Positions 61,801 to 64,000 of a DNA stretch of 64,000 bases are shown one piece after another. The translations under genes were made by a program, and so were the position numbers. Where the stretch lies: positions 242,072,654-242,136,653 of the forward strand of contig OZ020611.1 in the NCBI GenBank assembly GCA_963971575.1, read 5' to 3'. Within the stretch, counting starts at the first letter, position 1. Every line of letters starts with the position of its first letter. A model generated the notes under the pieces. It was not told where the DNA came from, did not search any database, and was given only the letters and a program-made list of their open reading frames with translations. This stretch comes from Liopterus haemorrhoidalis. Its lineage: Eukaryota > Arthropoda > Insecta > Coleoptera > Dytiscidae.

Positions 61801-63807
61801 TCTATGGCAAAAGTACCGTTGCATAGTTTTTCCGGACCCTACCTTACTCATTAATCAAGTCTTGAAATTAAATTTTTAAACTCAATCCTCAATCATTAGT
61901 TTGATTGCAATTTGCCCAACTCTGGTGTTATGTGAAACTGTATTTACAGTGTCCAGAGAAATTGTGAAATGACTTTTTAACAGGTAGGCTGGACCCTTTC
62001 ACAGTTGGAATGCTATTAGCGGTAAAATTCCAGACAAAACGACACAAAACTTTTTTAGACGGTTGGTAGTATATTTACAATAGGGGATAGCATGATTTTA
62101 TTTTATTTTTTATTATATTCCTTATGTTGCATATTCATATGTTGCATAAAAAAAACAGTTTTGCATTTTTTTTTTTTTTTAATTTGTGTAGGGGAAAAAT
62201 TTTAAGATCGTAGCGCCACGCGGATTTTTTTGAAACCATTCTAAATCAGATACCACTTGACATTTACTAGTAAATAATAGCGAAAAGTGTATCAAAAAAC
62301 GACAAAAAATAAATAATTGTTTGGGATTTTCTGATTTTGTGAAGTGACATTACTTGTAAACATCTAAAATACTACATTTTGTGATCTGGTTTTAAGTTAT
62401 GGCGGTATTCCATTGTCGATTATTTTAACTATATTGGGGGAAATAATAATTCCCGAATAATAATTAGAAATCTACAATGCTGGGCATATAATATTGTGTG
62501 AAGTCACTGAAAAAAACAGAGAGTTCATAAAGATTTATGCTTTATGCCTAGAGACTTGTGCATTACAAACCCACACACAATAACAGGAATTTTCAAGATA
62601 TGCGATAATAAATACAAAATTGAAAATATTTTTTGTAGTCACTATCATTAAAATGTAATGAGCAAACTTTGATATAAGGGCTCACTTTTTTTCCAATTTT
62701 TAAATTGTTTATCTAAACATCGCGTCGATTCCTAACCTCTTGCTTTCCCAATTTTGTTTCGAACCGTACGGTGTCTGATATTAGTGGAAACAAATGAAAC
62801 GATATTTCCGGGTTTCTTCTTTTCAATAAATTGCACATAGGCACACAACAATAGGTGTGTTCGATTTGCACATTTGCAGTTACTGTTTACTGCCGCGTTA
62901 AAGCGTTAACAGCCGTAACAAATAATCCGCAAGAGAAACAGCTGTAACTTTTTCGCAGTAGCGTCATAAACTGGCAGTAAATTACGACAAATTAAACAGA
63001 TTTGCAGTTACTGCGACCAAACGAACAGATTTTTTTAACGCGGCAGTAAACAGTAACTGCAAATGTGCAAATCGAACACAGCTATTATGTATTATACATT
63101 TTTCAATGATTATAATAAAACTTTAAAAACAAACTTCATACAAAACCAATACACAAAACGAAATGTTATATGATGTACACAAGTTCGTGAAACGCTCACC
63201 AGATGGTAGGGTGCTTAGCTGCAAATCTCTATAGTGCGCGCGTAATTTTTGTAGCGCGCGAAAAACACTCTGACTGTTCACAAACTTGACTGTGACGTCA
63301 CAGGCTACCCAGTCTACAGCCTACAGCCTAAAAATGCTCTTTAAACCAAGCCTGTGGCCGTAAGCGGTAAAAGGTTTGTTCTTGCCGTTGACTAGTAACA
63401 AGGGTATGGACGTGGGTTCACATTCTGAATATGTCAAATAATTTGTGTAAAGAAATATTTATACAAATTACAGGCTCTGCTTAGCCGTTCGCAACCGGCT
63501 ATAGACTGTTGATGCCTTTCTGTGTGCATATTACTTCCTAAATGTACACTGATTGAAAATATGGCCACGGGCTGTCGCGTGAATGATGATGATTTTTATG
63601 CTCTTAGTTGAGCAGACATCGGACAAACAAAATTACAGACATCTATTTTTTGTTTTTAGAATCATCTCGGAAGCAGGTCCAGCATCCAACAATGCTTCTT
63701 CAGTGAAGAAACTTATTTTCTGCTCCGGTAAAATTTACTACGATCTGAGAAACCAAAGAACGAAACGGCAGTTGGATGATAATGTTGCCATTACACGTAT
63801 TGAACAG
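13773..63807 (+). CDS. Ogdh: 2-oxoglutarate dehydrogenase E1 component (OGDH), partial, 11 exons visible
   Basis: This gene encodes the thiamine-diphosphate-dependent E1 subunit of the mitochondrial 2-oxoglutarate dehydrogenase complex. E1 decarboxylates 2-oxoglutarate and passes the succinyl group to the E2 lipoyl arm in the TCA cycle. I joined exons 13773-13875, 38237-38492, 41462-41696, 42879-43058, 46690-46870, 46981-47199, 50183-50473, 50679-50829, 54414-54720, 60090-60376 and 63660-63807. Each junction is AG/GT and the phases match throughout, giving 786 uninterrupted codons. Family motifs appear in the expected order: [95 protein letters not shown] and KSLLRHPEA. The N-terminus (targeting peptide and E2-binding region) and about 90 C-terminal residues are not seen. 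The related DHTKD1 is less likely because the match to OGDH is close along the whole length. Exonic sequence is intact and more GC-rich than the transposon-filled introns. Confidence 0.97.
14061..15493 (+). mobile_element. Tc1/mariner element with ~380-bp TIRs
   Basis: The termini GTTTGTTTCACGATAAGCTG and its inverse are flanked by TA (14059-14060 and 15494-15495). The inverted repeat runs from 14061 to about 14438 and from about 15113 to 15493 with few mismatches. The right repeat contains the last ~20 codons of the transposase, and the left repeat carries the same codons in reverse. Confidence 0.85.
14465..15172 (+). pseudogene. DDE transposase with long D-to-E spacing, lacking its N-terminus
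   Basis: A DDE_3-type catalytic core is visible: [30 protein letters not shown] with the second Asp at 14699, and [20 protein letters not shown] with the Glu at 14944. The D-to-E distance is about 81 residues, as in the Sailor-like (DD82E) lineage of Tc1/mariner. Stops and a frameshift after 14822 break it. The C-terminus is acidic ([10 protein letters not shown]) and ends at 15172 inside the right TIR. The DNA-binding N-terminus and the first Asp are missing, because the left inverted repeat takes their place. Confidence 0.75.
15608..16080 (-). repeat. LINE 3' remnants
   Basis: An (AAT)n run followed by AACATTTATTTAACTTC looks like the inverted tail of a CR1/Jockey-type LINE. The segment at 15950-16040 (GGTTTTGAGAG...TTGATCGACG) resembles the LINE C-terminal region at 18190-18280. 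No frame remains. Confidence 0.4.
16275..17546 (-). mobile_element. Mos1-like mariner (mauritiana subfamily)
   Basis: The termini CCAGGTCTACAAGTGTGAAA and, inverted, CCAGGTCTACAAGTATGAAA are flanked by TA (16273-16274, 17547-17548). Its length of 1272 bp is close to that of full mariners (~1.29 kb). Both termini and protein resemble Drosophila mauritiana Mos1. It sits inside the decayed Tc1. Confidence 0.92.
16352..17386 (-). pseudogene. Mariner transposase, Mos1-like, inactive
   Basis: The protein starts [20 protein letters not shown] and shows the paired HTH domains ([40 protein letters not shown]), the WVPH linker motif, the first catalytic Asp in TGDEKW (~16925) and the second in LHDNSPSH (~16640). 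The third site, YSPDLAPSDYH in Mos1, here reads [14 protein letters not shown] around 16550, so both conserved Asp positions are lost. Frameshifts near 16950 and 16560 also break the frame. The C-terminus ([10 protein letters not shown]...GAYFE) is intact. Confidence 0.93.
18113..18340 (-). pseudogene. LINE ORF2 C-terminal fragment
   Basis: The minus frame has [20 protein letters not shown] followed by [17 protein letters not shown]. This matches the basic GRPxxTWRR...DRxRWRxFVDGLC tail of RTE-like and related insect LINEs. It is inserted in the decayed Tc1, between the HTH and catalytic parts. Confidence 0.65.
18670..19518 (-). mobile_element. Internally deleted mariner
   Basis: The termini AATTAAGTAACCGGACTG and, inverted, AATTAAGTAACCTGACTA have TA flanks (18668-18669, 19519-19520). 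On the minus strand the frame gives an N-terminal HTH ([20 protein letters not shown]), then jumps from LWMRKI to [11 protein letters not shown] and [20 protein letters not shown]. About 130 residues holding the first two catalytic Asp residues are deleted. It interrupts the decayed Tc1. Confidence 0.85.
19519..20301. other. No recognised gene
   Basis: AT-rich intron sequence with a G-rich patch (GGGGGCAGGGG, about 19641). Possible remnants of the Tc1 right part lie at the start but cannot be confirmed. Confidence 0.4.
20302..22190 (+). mobile_element. DD41D mariner (rosa-like) with ~345-bp TIRs
   Basis: TA flanks (20300-20301, 22191-22192) bound termini GAGGTGTTACATTTTAGCGG and, inverted, CAGGATGTTATATTTTAGTG. 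The inverted repeats extend to 20648 on the left and 21849 on the right. Sequence divergence between arms is low, suggesting fairly recent arrival. Confidence 0.88.
20758..21809 (+). pseudogene. DD41D mariner transposase, lightly broken
   Basis: I chose the ATG at 20758 ([12 protein letters not shown]) because upstream codons lie in the AT-rich leader. The HTH region ([19 protein letters not shown] and [20 protein letters not shown]), the first Asp in FWTDQASF and the second in [14 protein letters not shown] are present. The third Asp, in MTPLDFF, is 41 residues after the second. Breaks: a stop at 21346-21348, a frameshift near 21440, and a one-base loss near 21622 in what should read FFMWGYVKDF. 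The C-terminus ends [11 protein letters not shown]. About 350 codons, normal for the family. Confidence 0.9.
22238..24114. mobile_element. 1.9-kb foldback element, ~360-bp arms, no gene
   Basis: The ends GTCCAGTAACCTAGT and, inverted, GTCCAGTAACCTTGT are flanked by TA (22236-22237, 24115-24116). Arms run 22238-22592 and about 23745-24114 and include TTCGACCTCGGCAGCC on both sides. The middle 1.15 kb has no open frame of note. It lies 47 bp after the DD41D mariner. TA flanks suggest a Tc1/mariner-mobilised non-autonomous element. Confidence 0.8.
24117..24903. other. No recognised gene
   Basis: AT-rich intron sequence. The weak ORF overlapping its end is non-coding by context. Confidence 0.4.
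24906..25787. mobile_element. Pogo/Tigger-type MITE, ~180-bp arms
   Basis: CAGTAGAATTAG termini are flanked by TA on both sides, the pattern of pogo/Tigger. The arms (24906-25085 and 25622-25787) share ACAAAATTCGTTTCAGG, GGGCGACTTC and CATTGTTTAAACAATG. No transposase is inside, but a Tigger-like relic lies 600 bp downstream. Confidence 0.75.
25913..26010. repeat. 60-bp CpG-rich direct repeat
   Basis: CGAACGTACATCGCGT occurs at 25913 and 25973, followed by related sequence. Extra GAACGTAC motifs lie at 25952 and upstream. The CpG density is unusual in this AT-rich intron. Confidence 0.65.
26403..26800 (-). pseudogene. Tigger/pogo transposase C-terminal relic
   Basis: The minus frame has [20 protein letters not shown] then [10 protein letters not shown], matching the acidic LLESHxxELTxxELxELEQQ segment after the DDE domain of Tigger-like transposases. 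After a one-base frameshift near 26590 it continues [20 protein letters not shown] and ends KFLIKNK-stop, the usual C-terminus. The DDE domain is absent. Confidence 0.7.
26801..27197. other. No recognised gene
   Basis: AT-rich sequence between the Tigger relic and the Harbinger MITE. Confidence 0.4.
27198..27801 (+). mobile_element. PIF/Harbinger-type MITE H1, copy 1
   Basis: TIRs TACCCTTTTCACACTAGATC in inverted orientation are flanked by TTA on both sides, the 3-bp TWA duplication of PIF/Harbinger. A nearly identical 602-bp copy in reverse orientation lies at 56048-56649. Non-coding. Confidence 0.85.
27802..28300. other. No recognised gene
   Basis: AT-rich intron sequence. The open frame 27890-28093 is hydrophobic and shows no family signature. 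Confidence 0.4.
28301..28928. mobile_element. hAT MITE packed with TAACGTTA motifs
   Basis: TIRs CAGGGATGAAATAACG and, inverted, CAGGGATGGATAACG have 8-bp flanks GTTATTTG and GATATTTG that differ at one base. The 628-bp body contains many TATAACGTTAT-type palindromes in both halves. Confidence 0.82.
28929..29319. other. No recognised gene
   Basis: AT-rich intron sequence with no open frames or repeats that I can identify. Confidence 0.4.
29320..30398. mobile_element. Foldback element with inverted arrays of 20/21-bp units
   Basis: TA flanks (29318-29319, 30399-30400) bound CACCTTTTCCAATTGTATTT and its inverse. The left arm (to about 29650) has about 15 units of AATTGTATTTCAGAAAAGATC alternating with AATTTGATTTCAGATTAGTC types. 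The right arm (30124-30398) repeats them inverted. The centre (about 470 bp) is unique and lacks a credible gene. Confidence 0.8.
30399..32439. other. AT-rich intron sequence without a recognised gene
   Basis: A GTTAGCGAACATTGTTA motif is repeated near 30600-30690. Simple AT-rich runs lie at 31600-31920. No transposase, exon or tRNA-like box is visible. Confidence 0.4.
32440..32645. repeat. Repeat family M2, copy 1
   Basis: It shares CATGTTGGTATTAAAAAAAT, ATGATCATGACCAACA and GTAATACACTATAAAAGTAA with copies at 33080-33270 and, inverted, 51720-51985. Ends are not resolved. Confidence 0.6.
33080..33270. repeat. Repeat family M2, copy 2
   Basis: Same motifs and order as the copy at 32440, with an extra TGTCATTCCATTTGACATGT palindrome also present in the 51720 copy. 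Confidence 0.6.
33309..33677. repeat. MITE family M1, copy 2 (inverted relative to 7229)
   Basis: It carries TTTACAATCTAGTAACTTTT, CATACTTGCAATAAACATTT and AAATTCCCATTTAGTTCCGC, the reverse complement of blocks in the copy at 7229-7613. Terminal GGCGGAACTA occurs in inverted form at both ends. Confidence 0.65.
33678..34628. other. No recognised gene
   Basis: AT-rich sequence. A 57-bp imperfect direct repeat (GTACAGTGGCG...GTGGTAAAATT) lies at 34264-34360. Confidence 0.45.
34629..34785. repeat. Palindromic MITE, copy 2
   Basis: Related to 7921-8055 by AGATAGTAAT, TTCACGTGATAATTTT and the mirror TTCACGTGATTTTATAATT. It has its own central hairpin, GGCTGTTGAGTCG/ACTCAACAGCC. Confidence 0.6.
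34786..35239. other. No recognised gene
   Basis: AT-rich intron sequence up to the hAT target duplication. Confidence 0.4.
35240..36357 (+). mobile_element. Deleted hAT element
   Basis: The terminal repeats CAGGGGTCGGCAACCT and, inverted, CAGGGGTCGGCAACCT are perfect. The 8-bp flanks GAATAGTA and AAATAATA differ by two transitions. Subterminal GGAGCCGCATGCGGCTC palindromes near the left end and GCGGCTC near the right fit hAT subterminal binding sites. At 1118 bp it is much shorter than autonomous hATs (>2.5 kb). Confidence 0.9.
35464..36140 (+). pseudogene. hAT transposase C-terminal remnant
   Basis: The open frame at 35464-35760 ([20 protein letters not shown], then [19 protein letters not shown]) resembles the C-terminal half of GTF2IRD2-like hAT transposases. 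After a stop it continues with [19 protein letters not shown], and near 35965 [15 protein letters not shown], the dimerisation-domain signature (FGSTYxCExxFSxMK). The DNA-binding BED domain and most catalytic residues are deleted. Confidence 0.8.
36371..36556. repeat. 186-bp palindromic MITE
   Basis: TGTAGCGGGTTCATAATAAA and, inverted, TGTAGCGGGTGCATAATAAA bound a hairpin with further pairing inside (TTTATTAATC...GATTAATAAA). It is non-coding. Confidence 0.75.
36990..37500. repeat. Dispersed repeat with (GTCT)n tract
   Basis: TAGGTATGACCAAAAAACCC, then CTTATACCGTCA, precedes (GTCT)n at 37027-37075. The same arrangement occurs at 57746-57800. Part of the 3' section recurs near 4435-4780. Confidence 0.6.
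37548..37640 (+). repeat. tRNA-derived SINE head
   Basis: An A-box-like TGGCTACATGCGTTAGAGCG and a B-box-like GGGTTTCGAGTTCGAG spaced as in pol III promoters, followed by a T/A-rich tail. No cloverleaf closes. Confidence 0.45.
37641..38236. other. OGDH intron end without other genes
   Basis: AT-rich sequence leading to the acceptor at 38236. Confidence 0.5.
38237..38492 (+). CDS. Ogdh: OGDH exon b
   Basis: The exon begins after CCTACAG and ends before GTGAGT. It completes a split Glu codon (G/AG) and encodes [18 protein letters not shown], then a segment with [20 protein letters not shown], and ends in ATK with the Lys codon split [13 protein letters not shown] motif is typical of E1 proteins that use 2-oxoglutarate. 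Confidence 0.96.
38750..39154. mobile_element. hAT MITE built around a ~30-bp minisatellite
   Basis: TAGGGTGACCATT and its inverse bound the element, and GGTTTTGT is duplicated exactly on each side (38742-38749, 39155-39162), a perfect 8-bp hAT target duplication. Inside are seven or so tandem units of CCCAAATCCAAGTGAAGAGC separated by AAAAAGGTCCTCACTT-like spacers, then repeated ATGCGGGAC motifs. Both strands read open through the array because of its period, not because it codes. Confidence 0.88.
39163..40192 (-). pseudogene. Mariner transposase, family A copy 1
   Basis: The minus-strand start ATG is at 40192 ([15 protein letters not shown]). Visible parts are [38 protein letters not shown] with the first Asp, VMLCVWWD, then after a stop and shifts [20 protein letters not shown] and the [15 protein letters not shown] third-Asp motif. 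This is the cecropia/mellifera type of DD34D mariner, often annotated as SETMAR-like. Several stops and frameshifts break it. Confidence 0.85.
40631..41285 (-). pseudogene. CR1/Jockey-type LINE remnant
   Basis: The minus frame contains [20 protein letters not shown], a reverse-transcriptase block B-type motif (normally [10 protein letters not shown]), preceded by [19 protein letters not shown]. The rest to 40631 is the decayed 3' region with an (AAT)-rich tail. The YADD box is missing. Confidence 0.75.
41462..41696 (+). CDS. Ogdh: OGDH exon c ([14 protein letters not shown] active-site motif)
   Basis: The acceptor is a T-rich tract ending TTTTTAG and the donor is GAC/GTAAGA. The 235-nt exon encodes [20 protein letters not shown] and later [14 protein letters not shown]. 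The HRGR histidine region is part of the substrate and ThDP site in the family. It ends in phase 0 after EAADD. Confidence 0.96.
41697..42193. other. OGDH intron without a recognised feature
   Basis: AT-rich sequence; no repeats identified. Confidence 0.4.
42194..42481 (+). repeat. Possible solo LTR
   Basis: A 288-bp unit starts TGTTGGGATTACG and ends TTTACACAACA, with the TG..CA boundaries of an LTR and a polyadenylation-like AATAAAA near 42230. The flanks (TAAACAA and TAACAAA) give only an imperfect duplication, so this is tentative. Confidence 0.35.
42879..43058 (+). CDS. Ogdh: OGDH exon d ([12 protein letters not shown] motif)
   Basis: The exon is 180 nt, phase 0 at both ends, after ATTTTCAG and before GTAAAT. 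It encodes [10 protein letters not shown] at its start, [20 protein letters not shown] in the middle, and ends GDGDGKK. The NPSHLEA histidine is conserved in the family active site. Confidence 0.96.
43080..43275 (-). pseudogene. Mariner terminal fragment
   Basis: CGAGGGTTGCCTTTTATATT matches the terminus of the mariner at 55451-57216 (CGAGGGTTACCTTTTATGTT) and is preceded by TA. On the minus strand the C-terminal transposase relic is readable as far as about 43240. The remainder is lost where LINE sequence begins; a TACCCTCG-TA at 46618-46628 could be the other end. Confidence 0.6.
43590..44253. mobile_element. 664-bp MITE in the LINE 3' region
   Basis: CGTTTTCGCAAACCCTAG and, inverted, CGTTTTCGCAAACCTCAA bound the element. 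Several TATCTGATAAACGCGATCGG-like blocks recur in both halves. It splits the C-terminal LINE frame. The target duplication is unclear. Confidence 0.7.
44781..46426 (+). pseudogene. Second LINE, 5'-truncated, nested in the first
   Basis: The + strand encodes part of a non-LTR reverse transcriptase: [20 protein letters not shown], then [20 protein letters not shown] (first catalytic Asp), a frameshift near 45300, [20 protein letters not shown], and [11 protein letters not shown] (YADD box). The thumb and C-terminal domain follow ([36 protein letters not shown]) with a stop at 46231. A 3' untranslated region ends in GGATCAATAAAGTATTATTA. AAAAG is repeated on both sides (44776-44780, 46427-46431), consistent with a short target duplication. 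The N-terminal part is truncated. Confidence 0.88.
46690..46870 (+). CDS. Ogdh: OGDH exon e (ThDP/Mg-binding motif)
   Basis: The acceptor is TGTGTGCAG and the donor is ACAG/GTAATA. The exon encodes [20 protein letters not shown], then [20 protein letters not shown], and the first base of Asp. GDAAFAGQG with the downstream NNQVGF asparagine forms the metal and diphosphate-binding motif of ThDP enzymes. The preceding intron is filled by nested LINEs. Confidence 0.97.
46981..47199 (+). CDS. Ogdh: OGDH exon f
   Basis: A 110-bp intron separates it from exon e. It completes Asp and encodes [20 protein letters not shown], then [20 protein letters not shown], and ends KTPP plus one base. The donor is CCAG/GTAACG. 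Confidence 0.97.
47500..48035. repeat. Dispersed repeat with (CTGT)n tract, copy 2
   Basis: It contains a CTGTCTGTCCGT simple repeat (47635-47690) and the conserved block 47778-48025, nearly identical to 11548-11810 inside the SWIM/YqaJ element. Confidence 0.65.
48046..48240. repeat. ~104-bp tandem duplication
   Basis: TATTTCTACTCTGCTGCTAG starts each unit (48048 and 48152) and GATGGCGGTCGGT and TGTGGTGGCCA follow in both. Differences are a few substitutions and one indel. Confidence 0.75.
48346..48812. other. Intron sequence, no recognised gene
   Basis: Probably further degraded LINE coding sequence on the minus strand, but no reliable motif can be read. Confidence 0.4.
48813..50032 (-). 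mobile_element. Mariner family A, copy 2
   Basis: The left end TCAGGGTCTGGGAAAAAG with TA on its left matches copy 1 (38695). The right end reads GCCATGAACTGA-TA and has lost about 10 bp of the terminal repeat. The length is 1220 bp. The orientation is the same as copy 1. Confidence 0.88.
48890..49863 (-). pseudogene. Mariner transposase, family A copy 2
   Basis: Readable pieces on the minus strand are the N-terminal HTH ([20 protein letters not shown], then KDDSRSGRP), the TGDEKW first-Asp region near 49455, and the C-terminal [20 protein letters not shown] to [18 protein letters not shown]. Multiple stops and frameshifts separate them. Confidence 0.85.
50183..50473 (+). CDS. Ogdh: OGDH exon g (linker to pyrimidine-binding domain)
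   Basis: The exon follows TTTTATTTCTAG, completes a split Val codon and encodes [19 protein letters not shown], a helical linker, [18 protein letters not shown], and ends with VIHR. The donor is GAG/GTAAGT. The upstream 3-kb intron carries a LINE tail, a simple repeat and mariner copy B. Confidence 0.96.
50679..50829 (+). CDS. Ogdh: OGDH exon h (start of transketolase-like pyrimidine domain)
   Basis: The exon completes a split Gly and encodes [20 protein letters not shown], then [11 protein letters not shown] and [13 protein letters not shown]. The [13 protein letters not shown] signature is diagnostic of OGDH-type E1. The Ser codon is split AG/C with the next exon. Confidence 0.97.
50964..51222. 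mobile_element. Harbinger-type MITE with ~75-bp arms
   Basis: GGCCCGGTCTTTCCACCTTC and, inverted, GGCCCGGTTTTTCCACCTTC are flanked by TAA on both sides. The arms continue through CAGGTAACTATCTGACAGAT and AAGGTTATTTGTAACTTCAT, making a strong hairpin. Confidence 0.85.
51588..51666. repeat. Short tandem repeat (CACACGGAAAAAAGCG)
   Basis: Four to five imperfect units of about 17-22 bp, e.g. CACGGAAAAAAGCGCACA. Confidence 0.7.
51720..51985. repeat. Repeat family M2, copy 3 (inverted)
   Basis: Contains the reverse complements of the 33080 blocks, e.g. TTGGTTATGATCATTATAAC and TTAATACCAACATGACATAC. A partial further copy lies at 54288-54375 just before exon i. Confidence 0.6.
52821..52922 (+). 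pseudogene. Possible N-terminus of a Harbinger Myb/SANT-like protein
   Basis: A 33-codon frame starting [20 protein letters not shown] and continuing [10 protein letters not shown] resembles the start of Harbinger-encoded Myb/SANT-like DNA-binding proteins (QMExLLxFLxxNP). It ends early at a stop. The match is short. Confidence 0.4.
53173..53897. repeat. 364-bp tandem duplication
   Basis: Units 53173-53536 and 53537-53897 are about 95% alike by eye. Both contain TTGGGGGAGGGGGTCTGAAC and CTCGTCGACCACC, and AAGAACTCGAAGAATTTTGT. The difference is a CTTCTATTG expansion in unit 1. Confidence 0.9.
54414..54720 (+). CDS. Ogdh: OGDH exon i (catalytic SEYGVLGFE)
   Basis: The acceptor is TATTTGCAG and the donor is ATG/GTGAGT. 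The exon encodes [20 protein letters not shown], then [36 protein letters not shown] and QPHGLEGM. The Glu of GFE corresponds to the residue that contacts the aminopyrimidine ring of ThDP. The upstream 3.6-kb intron is mostly MITEs and a Harbinger-like element. Confidence 0.97.
54851..55434. mobile_element. hAT MITE, longer relative of 3477-3728
   Basis: CAGCGGTTCTTAAACTGTGG and, inverted, CAGTGGTTCTTAAAC with flanks GACTAGAC/GACTAGAT (7 of 8 bases alike). Subterminal CCGCGGACCCCTGGGGGTCC palindrome. 584 bp, non-coding. Confidence 0.88.
55464..57068 (-). pseudogene. Mariner C transposase, interrupted
   Basis: The first part (57068 to 56652) has the HTH domains ([40 protein letters not shown]) and the first Asp in [13 protein letters not shown]. 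The reading then stops at the MITE. It resumes left of 56045 with [20 protein letters not shown] and [13 protein letters not shown], a frameshift, and [13 protein letters not shown] with the second Asp. The third Asp is in [12 protein letters not shown], 34 residues later (DD34D). All three catalytic Asp codons survive, although the frame does not. Confidence 0.88.
56048..56649 (-). mobile_element. PIF/Harbinger-type MITE H1, copy 2
   Basis: Reverse orientation of 27198-27801, with only scattered differences. Read along the mariner coding strand, the flanks are TAA and CAA; the unbroken codons would be GAC ACT AAG CAG, so the target was TAA, a Harbinger-type site. Confidence 0.88.
57219..58126. 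other. Intron sequence with a (GTCT)-type repeat fragment
   Basis: 57745-57900 resembles 36995-37140 (TAGGTATGAC then a short GTCTGTCTG). The rest is AT-rich with no gene. Confidence 0.45.
58127..58522. mobile_element. 396-bp MITE with GGGCGCGTTCAGCGCC termini
   Basis: GGGCGCGTTCAGCGCCTAAA and, inverted, GGGCGCGTTCAGCGCCCTAA with AAT on both sides. The ends are themselves short palindromes (GGCGC..GCGCC). Non-coding. Confidence 0.78.
58830..59165. repeat. hAT-like relic with the same minisatellite as 38750
   Basis: TAGGGTGACCAGATTTCAGT at 58923 resembles the hAT terminus at 38750. Two units of CCCAGATCCAAGTGAAGAG with GGTCCTCAC spacers follow. A GC-rich tail (CTTCCTGGCCTGGCGTGGGC) ends at 59160. 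Other boundaries are blurred. Confidence 0.55.
59391..59738. mobile_element. 348-bp MITE
   Basis: TAGTACTATAGTGCGTTTGA and, inverted, TAGTACTGTATACTGCGTTC, continuing with GAGTTTGCAGTA on both sides. Non-coding. Confidence 0.72.
60090..60376 (+). CDS. Ogdh: OGDH exon j
   Basis: The acceptor is TTCGCTTCAG and the donor is TTGAG/GTATGT. It encodes [20 protein letters not shown], then [20 protein letters not shown] and [19 protein letters not shown], and ends with a split Arg codon. It is 287 nt and preceded by a 5.4-kb transposon-rich intron. Confidence 0.97.
60412..60484 (+). repeat. tRNA-like SINE head
   Basis: TGGTTATGTGGTAAGGCAGT (A-box-like) and GGTTCAATTCC (B-box-like) at 60463. It sits just downstream of exon j and ends where the hAT target site begins. 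Confidence 0.45.
60741..61055 (-). pseudogene. hAT transposase fragment (weak)
   Basis: A minus-strand frame with [20 protein letters not shown] may derive from the RWNS-type region of an hAT transposase. The similarity is weak and rests partly on its position inside an hAT element. Confidence 0.35.
61490..61839. mobile_element. 350-bp TA-flanked MITE nested in the hAT
   Basis: GGGTCCGGCAAAAATATGCA and, inverted, GGGTCCGGAAAAACTATGCA, continuing ACGGTAC. TA on both sides (61488-61489, 61840-61841) indicates Tc1/mariner mobilisation. Confidence 0.8.
61933..62851. other. OGDH intron, no recognised feature
   Basis: AT-rich sequence; no exon or transposon ends found. Confidence 0.4.
62852..63084. 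mobile_element. 233-bp palindromic MITE with 46-bp arms
   Basis: TGTGTTCGATTTGCACATTT then GCAGTTACTGTTTACTGCCG, in inverted form at 63020-63080 with almost no mismatch. TA occurs at both boundaries. Confidence 0.82.
63345..63560 (+). repeat. Possible SINE
   Basis: TGGCCGTAAGCGGTAAAAGG (A-box-like) and GGGTTCACATTC (B-box-like) at 63413, spaced as in tRNA-derived SINEs. The tail is unresolved. Confidence 0.35.
63660..63807 (+). CDS. Ogdh: OGDH exon k (last visible)
   Basis: The exon follows TTTGTTTTTAG, completes Arg and encodes [32 protein letters not shown] and VAITRIEQ. The donor is CAG/GTAATT, phase 0. The C-terminal ~90 residues of the family (usually starting LSPFPFDLL) lie beyond the window. 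Confidence 0.95.
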
Positions 63808-64000
63808 GTAATTATGAAAATAAATATTTATTTTTAAAAAGCAAATGGTCAAACTGTTTGCAAATGGGTGGAAACTTGATGCAATTAGAGACTCCACTTA
63901 ATAAAAGAATATTTTAAAAAAGAGGGCGCCAGTATTGCCACATGAAAAACGTATATCTATGATTGTTTGGCAGAAGGAAACAGCTTTTAAAGTGTCAGAT

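Larger units (their letters stand above)
60512..61924 (-). mobile_element. hAT element with perfect 8-bp target duplication
   Basis: CAGAGTTGGGCA and its inverse, with GTGTTATG exactly repeated at 60504-60511 and 61925-61932. The length of 1413 bp includes a nested MITE at 61490-61839. Internal TAATCATT-rich subterminal sequence lies on both sides. Confidence 0.9.

Overview
The window is AT-rich animal nuclear DNA, almost certainly from an insect. The order cannot be fixed from the sequence. The evidence is a spliced host gene with GT-AG introns, together with Tc1, several mariner lineages, hAT, PIF/Harbinger and pogo/Tigger DNA transposons, CR1/Jockey-type LINEs and tRNA-derived SINE heads. 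No bacterial operons, rRNA genes or CRISPR arrays are present.

The only host gene I recognise is the E1 subunit of 2-oxoglutarate dehydrogenase (OGDH; Drosophila Nc73EF), on the + strand. Eleven internal coding exons can be placed between 13773 and 63807. All splice junctions agree in phase, and the exons total 2358 nt (786 codons). The first roughly 130 codons and the last roughly 90 lie outside the window or were not recognised. The first visible intron is 24.4 kb long, and the introns are filled almost entirely with transposons.

Layout: 1-8896 holds MITEs, including one whose termini resemble plant Stowaway elements, a SINE head and a foldback element with 17-bp arrays. 8897-13526 is a Tc1 element with long terminal repeats, interrupted by a MITE and by a 2.7-kb element carrying a SWIM/YqaJ-type gene fragment. 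13773-13875 is the first OGDH exon. 14061-38236 is the giant intron. It holds a mariner-like element with a long D-to-E spacing, a Mos1-like mariner nested in a dead Tc1, an internally deleted mariner, a DD41D mariner with 345-bp TIRs, a 1.9-kb foldback element, a pogo-type MITE, a Tigger remnant, Harbinger and hAT MITEs, a foldback element with 20/21-bp arrays, and a deleted hAT. 38237-63807 holds the remaining ten exons. Their introns contain two copies of one mariner, a LINE nested in a LINE, another mariner split by a Harbinger MITE, a Harbinger-like element with a 364-bp tandem duplication, and an hAT with a perfect 8-bp target duplication and a nested MITE.

All the transposase genes examined appear broken by stops, frameshifts, insertions or deletions. 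The most notable structures are the SWIM/YqaJ-type element nested in Tc1, the mariner whose long inverted repeat includes the end of its own coding region, the two foldback elements with inverted terminal arrays, and inverted copies of one 600-bp MITE that flank OGDH exons 2-9.
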